NCBI GenBank assembly: GCA_965242565.1
Contig: OZ251457.1
Location: 1,488,001 to 1,552,000 of the forward strand
From: CATQGW01 sp965242565
GTDB lineage: Bacteria; Chloroflexota; Dehalococcoidia; Bin125
Length of the DNA stretch: 64,000 nt
Direction: 5' to 3'
Numbering within the stretch: the first letter of the stretch is position 1; every line of letters begins with the position of its first letter. The notes beneath the pieces were generated by a model. It saw nothing but the letters and a program-made list of their open reading frames with translations. It was not told the origin of the DNA and searched no databases. Shown here in pieces: positions 49,578-57,804 of the stretch. Both the position numbers and the translations under genes were made by a program.

Positions 49578-50483
49578 ATGCGGCAGGAGCGGCGGCTGAC
49601 GTGGGAGGAAGTGTCGCGGCGGGCGCGGCGGCTGTATGAGCACTGCGGGCCGGAGCCGCGGCTGTGGGGGATTCCGCGCGGGGGGACGTATGTGGCGGCG
49701 GTGATGGCGGGGCTGGGAGCGCAGATCGCGTTTACCCCCCACGAGGCGGATTTGGCGGTGGACGACATCATCGACTCGGGGCGGACGGCGGCGCGGATCA
49801 AGAATCAGTTCGGGCTGGAGACGATCGCGCTGTTCGACCGCTTCGCGGCGCCGTTTGAGGAGTGGCTGGTCTTCCCGTGGGAGGAGGACACGCTGGAGCA
49901 CGACGCGCACGACACGGTGACGCGGTTGATTCAGCAGATCGGCGACGATCCGAACCGCGACGGCTTGCGGAAGACGCCGGAGCGGGTGGTGCATGGCTGG
50001 CAAGCGCGGTTCGCAGGCTACGAGTGGCACGAAGAGGACATGGAGGCGGTGGCGCGGCTGCTGAGGGAGCACGCGGAACCACACAACGGGGGTGGAGATG
50101 TGCGAGTGGTACGGGGGATTGCGTTCGACTCGACCTGCGAGCGTCATTTGCAGCCGTTCTACGGGGCGTTCGACATTGCCTGGGGTTGCGTGTCGGGCGA
50201 CGGGCGGGCGGACGGCATCGCGGAGGCGAGCCTGCCGCGGTTGGTGAGCGCCTATGCGCATCGGCTTACCATTCAGGAGCGGCTGACCAACCAGGTCGCG
50301 CAGACGATCGCGCACAGCGGTCTGGCGCGCGGGGTACTGGCGCGCTCGGAGGCGACGCTGCACTGCGTCGGCTCGGACGGGCGCTGCCGCGCGGGCCAAC
50401 AGCGCACGGAAGAGGCGCTACGTTTCCCCGACGGGGGATCCGACCAGGGGATCGAGAGCAGACTGAGAGAGGCGCTGCAATGA
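49578..50483 (+). CDS. phosphoribosyltransferase fused to GTP cyclohydrolase I-like domain
   Basis: 301 residues. Residues 1-110 are a type I PRTase: GIPRGGTYVAAVMAG (31-45) and PRPP loop VDDIIDSGRT (61-70). Residues 120-300 are GTP cyclohydrolase I-like: DPNRDGLRKTPERVVHGW, STCERHLQPFYGAFDIAWG and LTIQERLTNQVAQTIAHSG. Zinc ligands Cys187, His190 and Cys263 remain, but the canonical CEHH is CERH (catalytic His112 equivalent is Arg189) and H-L-C is L-H-C. Activity may therefore be altered. FolE-type enzymes start folate, pterin and 7-deazaguanine synthesis; a PRTase partner recalls base salvage or phage DNA modification. Confidence 0.8.
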   Translation: MRQERRLTWEEVSRRARRLYEHCGPEPRLWGIPRGGTYVAAVMAGLGAQIAFTPHEADLAVDDIIDSGRTAARIKNQFGLETIALFDRFAAPFEEWLVFPWEEDTLEHDAHDTVTRLIQQIGDDPNRDGLRKTPERVVHGWQARFAGYEWHEEDMEAVARLLREHAEPHNGGGDVRVVRGIAFDSTCERHLQPFYGAFDIAWGCVSGDGRADGIAEASLPRLVSAYAHRLTIQERLTNQVAQTIAHSGLARGVLARSEATLHCVGSDGRCRAGQQRTEEALRFPDGGSDQGIESRLREALQ

Positions 50484-51292
50484 CTTACCGACACATCGAG
50501 GTGGAGCCGCTGACGCCGAAGATCGGCGCGACGGTGAGCGGCGTCGATCTGACGCAGCCGCTGAGCGACGATGTGTTCGAGGAGATTCACCAGGCGTGGA
50601 TGGAGCATCTGGTGCTGTTCTTCCGCGATCAAGCGATGAGCTCGGAGCAGCACCTGGCGTTCGGTCGGCGCTTCGGCGAGCTGCACATTCACCCGGCGGC
50701 GCCCTACGCGGAGGGCAACCCGGAGCTGATGGTGATTCACACGGACAAGGATTCGTTCCGCAACAACGGGGAGCGGTGGCACTCGGATGTGTCGGCGGAT
50801 GTGGAGCCGCCGATGGCGAGCATTCTGCACATCCACCATGTGCCGCCGAGCGGCGGGGACACCTGCTGGTCGAACATGTACGCGGCGTACGAGGCGCTGT
50901 CGCCAGCGATGCAGGAGTTGCTGGAGCCGCTGACGGCGCGGCACGCCTCGGACTACACTGGGCAATACGGGGAGCACAAGCCGCAGCGGGAGTTTCCGAG
51001 CGCGGTGCATCCGGTGGTGCGGACGCATCCGGTGACGGGGAAGAAGGCACTGTTCGTGAACGAGGTGTTCACGAGGCGGATCGTGGAGCTGTCACGGGAC
51101 GAGAGCGCGGCGATTCTCGGTTTTCTGGCGGACCACGTGAAGGACGTGAACTTTCAGTGCCGTTTCCAGTGGGCGGATCACTCGGTGGCGCTGTGGGACA
51201 ACCGCTGCACGCAGCACATGGCGATCTGGGACTATTTCCCGGAGTCGCGGAGCGGGATTCGGGTGACGATCAAGGGGGACAAGCCGTTCTAG
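50480..51292 (+). CDS. TauD/TfdA-family dioxygenase
   Basis: 270 residues, Fe(II)/2-oxoglutarate oxygenase. His101-x-Asp103 (ERWHSDVS) and His246 (TQHMAIWDY) bind iron; an Arg in RSGIRVTIKG binds 2-oxoglutarate. TauD relatives release sulfite from taurine or oxidise other acids. It overlaps the PRTase-FolE stop by ATGA. This two-gene insert separates TA pairs 2 and 3. Confidence 0.9.
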   Translation: MTYRHIEVEPLTPKIGATVSGVDLTQPLSDDVFEEIHQAWMEHLVLFFRDQAMSSEQHLAFGRRFGELHIHPAAPYAEGNPELMVIHTDKDSFRNNGERWHSDVSADVEPPMASILHIHHVPPSGGDTCWSNMYAAYEALSPAMQELLEPLTARHASDYTGQYGEHKPQREFPSAVHPVVRTHPVTGKKALFVNEVFTRRIVELSRDESAAILGFLADHVKDVNFQCRFQWADHSVALWDNRCTQHMAIWDYFPESRSGIRVTIKGDKPF

Positions 51293-51326
51293 GCTGGGGT
51301 GGAGCGCCGAGCTGAGGGGATGCGAG

Positions 51327-51677
51327 ATGGTTACCCGAACATCGTTCGATGTGCGCGCCGAAGAGGTGGCGGTGATCTGCCGTGAGATCGGCGTGAAACG
51401 GCTGGAGCTGGTCGGCAGGGCGGCTGAAGGGATCGACTTCGATCCTACAGTCCAGGGCATCGACTTCCTGGTGGAGTTTCTGCCGGGCTCTAAGCAGCCC
51501 TGGATGGGCGAGTATTCGGAGCTGCTGGAGCGGCTCACCCAGCTCTATGGCCGATGCATGGGCGATGTGTCGCTGACCACCGAGCGCGTGCTTCAAGATC
51601 CTGAGCACCCGGGAAACCCCGGATACGCCGAGTGGATCAACGCGACGCGCACGCCGGTCTATGACGCCGCACCCTGA
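51327..51677 (+). CDS. MNT-fold protein, pair 3, active site degraded
   Basis: 116 residues. The fold is kept (FDVRAEEVAVICREIGVKRLELVG), but Gly-Ser is Gly30-Arg31 and the metal dyad reads Gly44-Ile-Asp46, so AMP transfer is unlikely. The C-terminal half is also diverged and longer (HPGNPGYAEWINATRTPVYDAAP). It overlaps HEPN3 by 17 bp. Confidence 0.75.
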   Translation: MVTRTSFDVRAEEVAVICREIGVKRLELVGRAAEGIDFDPTVQGIDFLVEFLPGSKQPWMGEYSELLERLTQLYGRCMGDVSLTTERVLQDPEHPGNPGYAEWINATRTPVYDAAP

Positions 51678-52020
51678 CACCGAGACCACCAGGCGGCTCG
51701 GCGCGATTGCGCTCGCGATTGGGGAGATTGAGCGGTTTACGGTCGGTCGGACGCAGGCGGACTATCTCCGCGACTCGATGCTGCGCTCGGTGGTGCTGTG
51801 GCAGTTGGTGCGGATCGGCGAGGCGGCCAGAGAGTTGGCGCGCGATGATTTGGCCGTGGCTTCGCGGATCACGGAGTTTCGTCAGATTATCGGCCTGCGC
51901 AACCTGCTCATTCACGAGTTTCACATCGTCGAGCACGAGCAGGTTTGGCAATATGTCCAGGCCGATCTGCCCACGCCGCGCGAGGATGTTGAGGCGCTGC
52001 TAGCAGCGGCGGGCGACTGA
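51661..52020 (+). CDS. HEPN-domain protein, pair 3, Tyr replaced by Phe
   Basis: 119 residues. LRNLLIHEF has Arg80 and His85 of the RNase motif, but the modifiable Tyr is Phe87. It is therefore a toxin that cannot be AMPylated at the known site, paired with an MNT that has lost its dyad; both changes agree with neutralisation by binding only. Confidence 0.8.
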   Translation: MTPHPDTETTRRLGAIALAIGEIERFTVGRTQADYLRDSMLRSVVLWQLVRIGEAARELARDDLAVASRITEFRQIIGLRNLLIHEFHIVEHEQVWQYVQADLPTPREDVEALLAAAGD

Positions 52021-52114
52021 CCGAGAGTCGCGCAGCGCGGCAGCGCGCGGTAGCGGCTGCGCCGGCAGTCGAAGGCGACGGACCGATCTATGCTTAAGGG
52101 GAGAGGAGGCGGTC

Positions 52115-52429
52115 ATGGTCACTCAGCCGGTGTTCGACCTGCGCATTGCGGAGGTCGCCGAGATTTGCCGCGAGATTGGGGTGAAGCGGCTCGAACTCTT
52201 CGGCTGCGCCGCGACAGGCGAGGTCATGGCTGAGACGAACGAGATCACATTCATTGTCGCGTTCCTGCCGGAGGCGCATCGATCGTGGGGCGCGGAGTAC
52301 TCGGACCTGACGGAGCGACTTGCCGGCCTGTACGGGCACCCGGTGGACCTCTACCACGACGAGAACATCCGGCATCCGGAGCTCCGCCGCCAGGTTGATG
52401 AGACGCGCACGCCGATCTATGAGGCCTGA
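52115..52429 (+). CDS. MNT-fold protein, pair 4, active site lost
   Basis: 104 residues. Gly30-Cys31 replaces Gly-Ser, and both metal aspartates are changed (Glu43, Thr45 in TNEITFIVAF). GAGGAGG precedes the ATG and TATGCT lies about 22 bases upstream. From about 52099 to 52190 the DNA is almost identical to the head of the fifth copy. Confidence 0.75.
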   Translation: MVTQPVFDLRIAEVAEICREIGVKRLELFGCAATGEVMAETNEITFIVAFLPEAHRSWGAEYSDLTERLAGLYGHPVDLYHDENIRHPELRRQVDETRTPIYEA

Positions 52430-52766
52430 TACCCGAACGCGCCTGGAGGCAATCGACGAGGCAATCACCGAGATCGGCATCTTCACAGCCGACAAGACGG
52501 CGTCGGACTTCATGAGCGACTCGATACTGCGGTCGGCGGTGCTGTGGCAGCTTGTGCGGATCTGCGAGCCGGTCAGGTTGCTTGCTCGCGACGACCTCGA
52601 CGTCGCTCAACGGATCAACGGCTATCGGGACATCATAGGATTCCGGACGCGGCTGATTCACCGCTATCACCAGATCAGGTTTGAGCTCGTGTGGCGCTAC
52701 GTGCAGGACGACTTGCCCGGACTGCGGGACGACATTCGGGCGCTGTTGGAAGCGACGGACGACTGA
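52419..52766 (+). CDS. HEPN-domain protein, pair 4
   Basis: 115 residues. FRTRLIHRY retains Arg76, His81 and Tyr83, with Asn77 changed to Thr. The VLWQLVRICEPVRLLARDD helix is nearly identical to the fifth copy. It overlaps MNT4 by 11 bp. Confidence 0.8.
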   Translation: MRPDTRTRLEAIDEAITEIGIFTADKTASDFMSDSILRSAVLWQLVRICEPVRLLARDDLDVAQRINGYRDIIGFRTRLIHRYHQIRFELVWRYVQDDLPGLRDDIRALLEATDD

Positions 52767-52836
52767 CCTGAGAGCAGCCTTACGCGCCGATGATGCGCGG
52801 CGAAGCGATCTATGCTTGCGGAGAGAGGAGGCGGTC

Positions 52837-53151
52837 ATGGTCACTCAGCCGGTGTTCGACCTGCGCATTGCGGAGGTCGCCGAGATTTGCCGCGAGATTG
52901 GGGTGAAGCGGCTGGAGCTGGTCGGGGATGCAACCAGCGGCGACTTCGATCCGAGCGGCGGCGAGCCCGAATTCGTCGTCGAGTTCCTGCCCGAGGCACG
53001 CCAACCCTGGATGGCAGAGTTCTCCGGGCTGCTGGAGCGGCTGAGGGAGCTCTACGGCCTGCGAATCGATCTGATCGCAACGGGATCGCCCTACTATTCG
53101 ACGCATCGAGAGTGGATCGACGCCACTCGCACGACGGTCTATGAGGACTAA
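52837..53151 (+). CDS. MNT-fold protein, pair 5, active site lost
   Basis: 104 residues. Gly30-Asp31 replaces Gly-Ser, and the dyad is Glu43-Pro-Glu45 (GEPEFVVEF). The acidic character is kept but not the catalytic residues. The first 27 codons and the ribosome binding site match MNT4 nearly base for base. Confidence 0.75.
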   Translation: MVTQPVFDLRIAEVAEICREIGVKRLELVGDATSGDFDPSGGEPEFVVEFLPEARQPWMAEFSGLLERLRELYGLRIDLIATGSPYYSTHREWIDATRTTVYED

Positions 53152-53500
53152 GTCGGCTGGGCGGCTGCACGAGATCGACGCGGCGATTCAGCAGATCGCG
53201 AGCTTCACGCAAGGCAAAGCCGAAGCCGACTATCTAAGCGACTCGTTGCTGCGGTCCGCGGTGCTGTGGCAGCTGGTGCGGATTTGCGAGCCGGTCAGGT
53301 CGCTCGCTCGCGACGATGCGGAAGTTGTGCAAGGGATCGACCGCTACCGCCAGATTATCGGCTTCCGCACGTTGCTCATCCACCGGTACGACAGGGTTGA
53401 ACACGGCCTCGTGTGGCAGTACGTGCGTGACGAATTGCCTAGACTGCGGAGCGACGTTCGGGCGCTGTTGGATGCGGCCGATGGTCGAGAGGAGTCGTGA
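53141..53500 (+). CDS. HEPN-domain protein, pair 5
   Basis: 119 residues. FRTLLIHRY keeps Arg76, His81 and Tyr83, with Thr at the Asn77 position. Its stop overlaps the ATG of the following CoA-transferase (TGATG), so that metabolic gene may be translated from the TA transcript. Confidence 0.8.
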   Translation: MRTKSAGRLHEIDAAIQQIASFTQGKAEADYLSDSLLRSAVLWQLVRICEPVRSLARDDAEVVQGIDRYRQIIGFRTLLIHRYDRVEHGLVWQYVRDELPRLRSDVRALLDAADGREES

Positions 53501-54768
53501 TGGAACCGCTTGAGGGTGTGCGCGTGGTGGAGTTCGCGATTGCGATTCAGGGGCCGCTGGCGGGCGGGTTTCTGGCGGACATGGGGGCGGACGTGATCAA
53601 GGTGGAACCGCCGGGGGGCGACCCGAACCGCTGGCATACGGGGGTGAGCTGGCCGCATGGGCCGGAGACGCCGGGCGCGCAGTTTCTGTCGGTGTCGCAC
53701 GGGAAGCGCTCGATTGCGCTGGACATTCACACGGAGATTGCGCGGGAGGTGCTGTACCGGCTGGTGGATGAGGCGGACATCTTCCTGAGCAATTTCCGGG
53801 AGGACTCGCTCAACCGGTTGGGGTTCGGCTACGACGAGCTGTCGCGACGGAATGAGCGGCTGATCTACGCGGTAGCCAACGGCTTCGGGCACGAGGGGCC
53901 GGATCGGGACAAGCGGATGACGGATCAGTACGCGCAGTCGCGCAGCGGGATAGCGCGGGTGAACGGGGCGGCGGGCGATGCGCCGCACATTCCGGGCGCG
54001 GTGATCGGCGACACCGGCGGCGCGATGGGGCTGGCGCTGGGGATTATGACGGCGCTGGCGGCGCGCGAGCTGCACGGCGTGGGGCAGCGAGTGCGCAGCT
54101 CGTCGTACGGGGTGATGGTGTGGATGCAGGGCTGGGAGCTGAATCACTCCTCGGTTACAGGCACGCTGTTGGGTCAGGGCGGGGCGTACCATCCGAACAC
54201 GCCGGGGATTGTGGGCATCTACGAGACGGCGGACGGCGGGGCGTTTTGCGTGGGCGTGACGGGCGACGGGGCGTGGCGGGAGTTCTGCGCGTTCGGCGGC
54301 ATTCCCGAGCTGGCGGATGATCCGCGCTGGGATTCGTTCGAGAAGCGCTCGCCGATTCAGGATTTCCAGTGGACGGAGCGGGCGAACGAGCTGCGGCCGC
54401 ACTTTGCGCGGGCGATGCGTTCGCGCACGACGGCCGAATGGGAGGCGTTTTTCGACGCGCGGCGCGAGGAGATCATGTACCAGCGGGTCTTCGATTACGA
54501 GGACGTGATGGCGGATCCGCAGGCGCTGGAGAACGGGTACGTGGTGGAGAAGGACGTGCCGGGCGTGGGGCGTCGGAAGATGGCGGGGCAGCCGCTGCAG
54601 TTCAGCCGGACGCCGGCGAGCGCGAAGTCGTGGTTCTCGCAGCTGGGCGAGCATACGGCGGAGATTATGGCGGAGCTCAGCTATAATGCCGAGCAGATCG
54701 CGGAGGTGGAGGCGCAGCGCAATCCGCGGCAGCCGATGTCGCGGCGGGCGCGCACTCGCACCCGCTAG
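53500..54768 (+). CDS. class III CoA-transferase (CaiB/BaiF)
   Basis: 422 residues. EPLEGVRVVEFAIAIQGPLAGGFLADMGADVIKVEPPGGDPNRW opens the protein and Asp171 in GAVIGDTGGAM is the likely acyl-carrying aspartate. The C-terminus ends in a basic RRARTRTR tail beyond the usual family length. It is more similar in outline to formyl-CoA/crotonobetainyl transferases than to the pair at 32-34 kb. ATG 53500 overlaps the HEPN5 stop. Confidence 0.9.
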   Translation: MEPLEGVRVVEFAIAIQGPLAGGFLADMGADVIKVEPPGGDPNRWHTGVSWPHGPETPGAQFLSVSHGKRSIALDIHTEIAREVLYRLVDEADIFLSNFREDSLNRLGFGYDELSRRNERLIYAVANGFGHEGPDRDKRMTDQYAQSRSGIARVNGAAGDAPHIPGAVIGDTGGAMGLALGIMTALAARELHGVGQRVRSSSYGVMVWMQGWELNHSSVTGTLLGQGGAYHPNTPGIVGIYETADGGAFCVGVTGDGAWREFCAFGGIPELADDPRWDSFEKRSPIQDFQWTERANELRPHFARAMRSRTTAEWEAFFDARREEIMYQRVFDYEDVMADPQALENGYVVEKDVPGVGRRKMAGQPLQFSRTPASAKSWFSQLGEHTAEIMAELSYNAEQIAEVEAQRNPRQPMSRRARTRTR

Positions 54769-54773
54769 CTGCG

Positions 54774-55805
54774 TTACTCGCCTTTGCAGAAGGCGGCGAG
54801 GTCGCGGGCGGTGTCGCGGGAGATGTCGGGACAGGGGACGACGAAGACATCGCCGCCGTGGATGGTGCCCATGACCTGGCGGCAGCGAGCGGGTTGGCCG
54901 GCGCGGAGGAGGAGACGGTAGAACTCGATGCCTTCGTCGCGCAGCGGGTCGCACTCGTTGACGGAGATGACGGTGGACGGGAAGCCCTGCACGTGTTCTT
55001 CGGCGGCGAAGAGCGGCCAGGCTTCGGGGTCCTGCGCTTCGAAGGCGTCAAGGCCGTAGGCGTGGGCGTGGGTGTTGTCGTGCAGGTCGAGCAGGAGTCC
55101 GTTGTTTTCGATGGAGGACGGGAGGTCGTCGCGGGGCCAGGAGCCGGCGATGTAGGGGCAGAGTGCGTAGAGGCCGCTGATCAGGTCGGTGCGGCGCTCA
55201 CGGGTGAGACGGAGTCCGAGGGCGAGGGTGAGGTTGCCGCCGCCGCTGGCTCCGGCGACGACGATGCGGGACGAATCGACGCCGAGTCGCAGGGCGTTGT
55301 CGGCGACCCAGCGCAGGCCGGAGACGCAGTCGTTGAGGCCGCCGGGGTAAGGCGCGAGGTCGGGCGTGGAGGAGGGTATGAGGGAGTTGCGGAAGTCGAC
55401 CATTGCGACGGCGACGCCGTGGCGGGCGATGAGGCGGCCCCAGGCGCTGGTGCGCGGGTCGTAGCAAGAGCCGGATTGCATGCCGCCGCCGTGGATGTAG
55501 TAGACGGCGGGCAGCGGGGCGTCGGATTGGGGGCGGATCAGCAGGATTTTGATCGCGTTGCCGTCGGGCTGGGAGGTGATGGTTTCGGTGCTGATGTCGA
55601 GGCCGTCGGAGGGGGCGAGCTGTTCGAGTTCGGGGGTGTTGAGGGCGGCGAGGGCGGCTTCGCGGGCGCGGATCGCCTCCGGCCTGTTCATCCGCTCAAT
55701 CAGTTCGTCGCGGCTCGAGACGTCGGGCTGGGAGATGGCCGGAAGGTCGCCGAATATGGCTTTGAGGCGAGGATCGATGCGGGGGTCTTCGGCGATTTTG
55801 TTCAT
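54774..55805 (-). CDS. alpha/beta-hydrolase esterase, HSL-like (copy 1)
   Basis: 343 residues. Oxyanion motif YYIHGGGM (HGGG 105-108), nucleophile Ser187 in GASGG, and a catalytic His in GTIHGGD near 318 place it in the hormone-sensitive-lipase/arylacetamide-deacetylase group. There is no signal peptide. It is strongly similar throughout to the gene at 59792-60823, with identical register. AGGAG precedes the ATG; an in-frame extension to 55982 runs through a family C palindrome and is rejected. Ester substrate unknown. Confidence 0.9.
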   Translation of the reverse strand: MNKIAEDPRIDPRLKAIFGDLPAISQPDVSSRDELIERMNRPEAIRAREAALAALNTPELEQLAPSDGLDISTETITSQPDGNAIKILLIRPQSDAPLPAVYYIHGGGMQSGSCYDPRTSAWGRLIARHGVAVAMVDFRNSLIPSSTPDLAPYPGGLNDCVSGLRWVADNALRLGVDSSRIVVAGASGGGNLTLALGLRLTRERRTDLISGLYALCPYIAGSWPRDDLPSSIENNGLLLDLHDNTHAHAYGLDAFEAQDPEAWPLFAAEEHVQGFPSTVISVNECDPLRDEGIEFYRLLLRAGQPARCRQVMGTIHGGDVFVVPCPDISRDTARDLAAFCKGE

Positions 55806-55883
55806 GGGGCGCTCCTGTTCGCTGGGGGGGGTGGTGGATCCGCGGTGCTGATGATAGCGCGCGGTTGGTGTGGCGGCGGCGAG

Positions 55884-55906
55884 ATACCCGCGGCAAGCGC
55901 GGGTAT
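55884..55906. repeat. family C palindrome (inverted)
   Basis: ATACCCGCG/CGCGGGTAT arms between esterase copy 1 and RCC1 copy 1, followed by three degenerate GGGTATGACGGAGG-type half-sites up to 55960. Confidence 0.8.
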
Positions 55907-55982
55907 GACGGAGGGGAGCGCGGGTACGGCGGAGGAGAGGGCGGGTATGACGGAGGGAGACATGGGATGGTATAGGGTGCAC

Positions 55983-57764
55983 TCAATTTTCGTGGAGGGC
56001 GTTGGGCTGGCGCAGCCAGGTGGGGATGTCGGCTGCGCCGTTGAAGATCATCCAGCAGGCGACGGTTCCCGCTTCGCTCAGCGCGCAGGCGTGGTAGATG
56101 CCAGCGCTCACGGCGACGAAATTTCCGGAGGGCGGCTGCGTTTGTCCCTCGAACGAGTAACCCCAGCACTCGATTTCCCCACCTGCACGCAGGCCGCAGG
56201 TGTGCCAGCCGCCGGCGCTGACTGTAGTGAACGCGCCGCCGGGCGGGTTGTCTGCGCTCCATGGGTCGTCGCCCCAACACTCGACTGCGCCATCCTCACG
56301 CAAGCCGCAGGTGTGGAACAGACCCACGCTCACTGCGGCGAACACGCCGGACGGCGCCGCTCCCTCATCTCCCGACAAGACATCGCCCCAGCACTGCGCC
56401 TCTCGGCTATCGAGCAGGCCGCATACATGGAACGCGCCCGCATCAAGCGAACGAAATGTCTCGTCGGGCGGGTTCGCGAAACCGACAGGGCCCTGTCCCC
56501 AACACACGACAGCGCCGCTTTCGCGGAGGCCACAGCTCTGATTTCCGCCCGCGGCGACAGCTGTCCAGACGCCGCCCGGCACAGCCAGTTGGTCAAGATC
56601 GTTCGCCCCCCAGCACTCCGCTTCGCCGTTCTCACGCAGCGCGCAGTTGTGCCAGGGGCCGACGCTCAGCGTCGTAAACGTTCCGGAGGGCGCGTCGGTT
56701 TGGCGGACCCCGTTATCGCCCCAGCACTCCACGCTGCCGCTTTCGCGCAGGCCACAGCTATGCTCCATACCCGCGGCGACGGATGTGAACGCACCGGCCG
56801 GCGCGTCTGCCTGGCCGCGAACGTAGCCTCCCCAACATTCGACAGCCCCGTTCTCGAGCAGTCCGCAACTGTAGTATGCGCCTGCGCTCACAGCGACGAA
56901 CTTGTCTTGCGGGGCGCGCGCCTGGTCGTAGCCGTCGTGCCCCCAGCAATCAACTGCACCACTCGCGCGTAGACCGCAAGCGTGCCATGCGCCAGCGCTG
57001 ACCGCGCGGAACACGCCACCGGGCGCATCCATTTGGCCCAGACTGTTGTCGCCCCAGCATTCCACGGTCCCGTTCTCGAGCAGGCCACAGCTATGGTCGT
57101 CGCCCGCGCTGACGGAAAGAAAGACGCTATTCGGCGCGTCGGTTTGTCCGTGGCGGTTGATGCCCCAACACTCCGCGCTGCCGTTTTCGCGCAGTCCGCA
57201 AGTGTGCTCCACGCCGGCGCTGACGGAGCGAAACACGCCGCCCGGCGCGTTGCTTTGGTCCCAGCGATTGTCGCCCCAACACTCGACATCGCCACCTGTG
57301 CGGAGGCCGCAGGTGTGCCATCCGCCGGCGCTGACTGCGACGAATGCGCCGGAAGGCGCGGCCGCCTGGCTCAGCTCGTTACTGCCCCAACACTCAACGG
57401 CGCCGTTTTCGCGCAGACCGCAGGTGTGCTCAGAGCCGGCGGTTACGGCACTGAATGAGAGGTCCGGCGCATCTGCCTGGCCCAGGAGGTTGCCGCCCCA
57501 ACATTCGACGACGCCTGAGGCGAGCAGGACGCAGGCGTGGTCAGCCCCTACTGAGATCGGCGATGCTTGATCCTCAGGCTGATCGGAGTCGCCCTTGGCC
57601 GGCAGGGTGGCATCTGGCTGCCGCTCATTCTCGCCTCCAACAACCGGCGTCTGCTCATCCTGCCGTTCGACGATCGTTTGCGGCTGTTGATCATCGCTTC
57701 TGCACGCGGTCGCGACGGCGAGGGCCAGAGCGGCGAGCAAGAGGATGTGAAGGATCTTGACCAC
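55983..57764 (-). CDS. RCC1-repeat lipoprotein (copy 1)
   Basis: 593 residues. A lipoprotein signal (MVKILHILLLAALALAVATAC) gives Cys21 as anchor. A 50-residue acidic Gln/Pro linker is followed by fourteen repeats of about 37-39 residues with the consensus SAG-xxHTCGLRxxGxVECWGxNxxGQxxAPxGxFxxV. This is the RCC1/ATS1 beta-propeller pattern; fourteen blades suggest two seven-bladed propellers. Each blade has two Cys (TCGL and ECWG), which could form a disulfide outside the cytosol. Likely a surface binding or adhesion protein; function unknown. Confidence 0.9.
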   Translation of the reverse strand: MVKILHILLLAALALAVATACRSDDQQPQTIVERQDEQTPVVGGENERQPDATLPAKGDSDQPEDQASPISVGADHACVLLASGVVECWGGNLLGQADAPDLSFSAVTAGSEHTCGLRENGAVECWGSNELSQAAAPSGAFVAVSAGGWHTCGLRTGGDVECWGDNRWDQSNAPGGVFRSVSAGVEHTCGLRENGSAECWGINRHGQTDAPNSVFLSVSAGDDHSCGLLENGTVECWGDNSLGQMDAPGGVFRAVSAGAWHACGLRASGAVDCWGHDGYDQARAPQDKFVAVSAGAYYSCGLLENGAVECWGGYVRGQADAPAGAFTSVAAGMEHSCGLRESGSVECWGDNGVRQTDAPSGTFTTLSVGPWHNCALRENGEAECWGANDLDQLAVPGGVWTAVAAGGNQSCGLRESGAVVCWGQGPVGFANPPDETFRSLDAGAFHVCGLLDSREAQCWGDVLSGDEGAAPSGVFAAVSVGLFHTCGLREDGAVECWGDDPWSADNPPGGAFTTVSAGGWHTCGLRAGGEIECWGYSFEGQTQPPSGNFVAVSAGIYHACALSEAGTVACWMIFNGAADIPTWLRQPNALHEN

Positions 57765-57804
57765 TGCTGTCTCCTGTTCGCGGGCTGAGCCTGTTCTGTG
57801 GATG

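Noticed and set aside
54774..55982. Longer start for esterase copy 1 at 55982
   Set aside because: The extra 59 residues translate a family C palindrome; ATG 55805 has AGGAG and aligns with the start of the paralogue.
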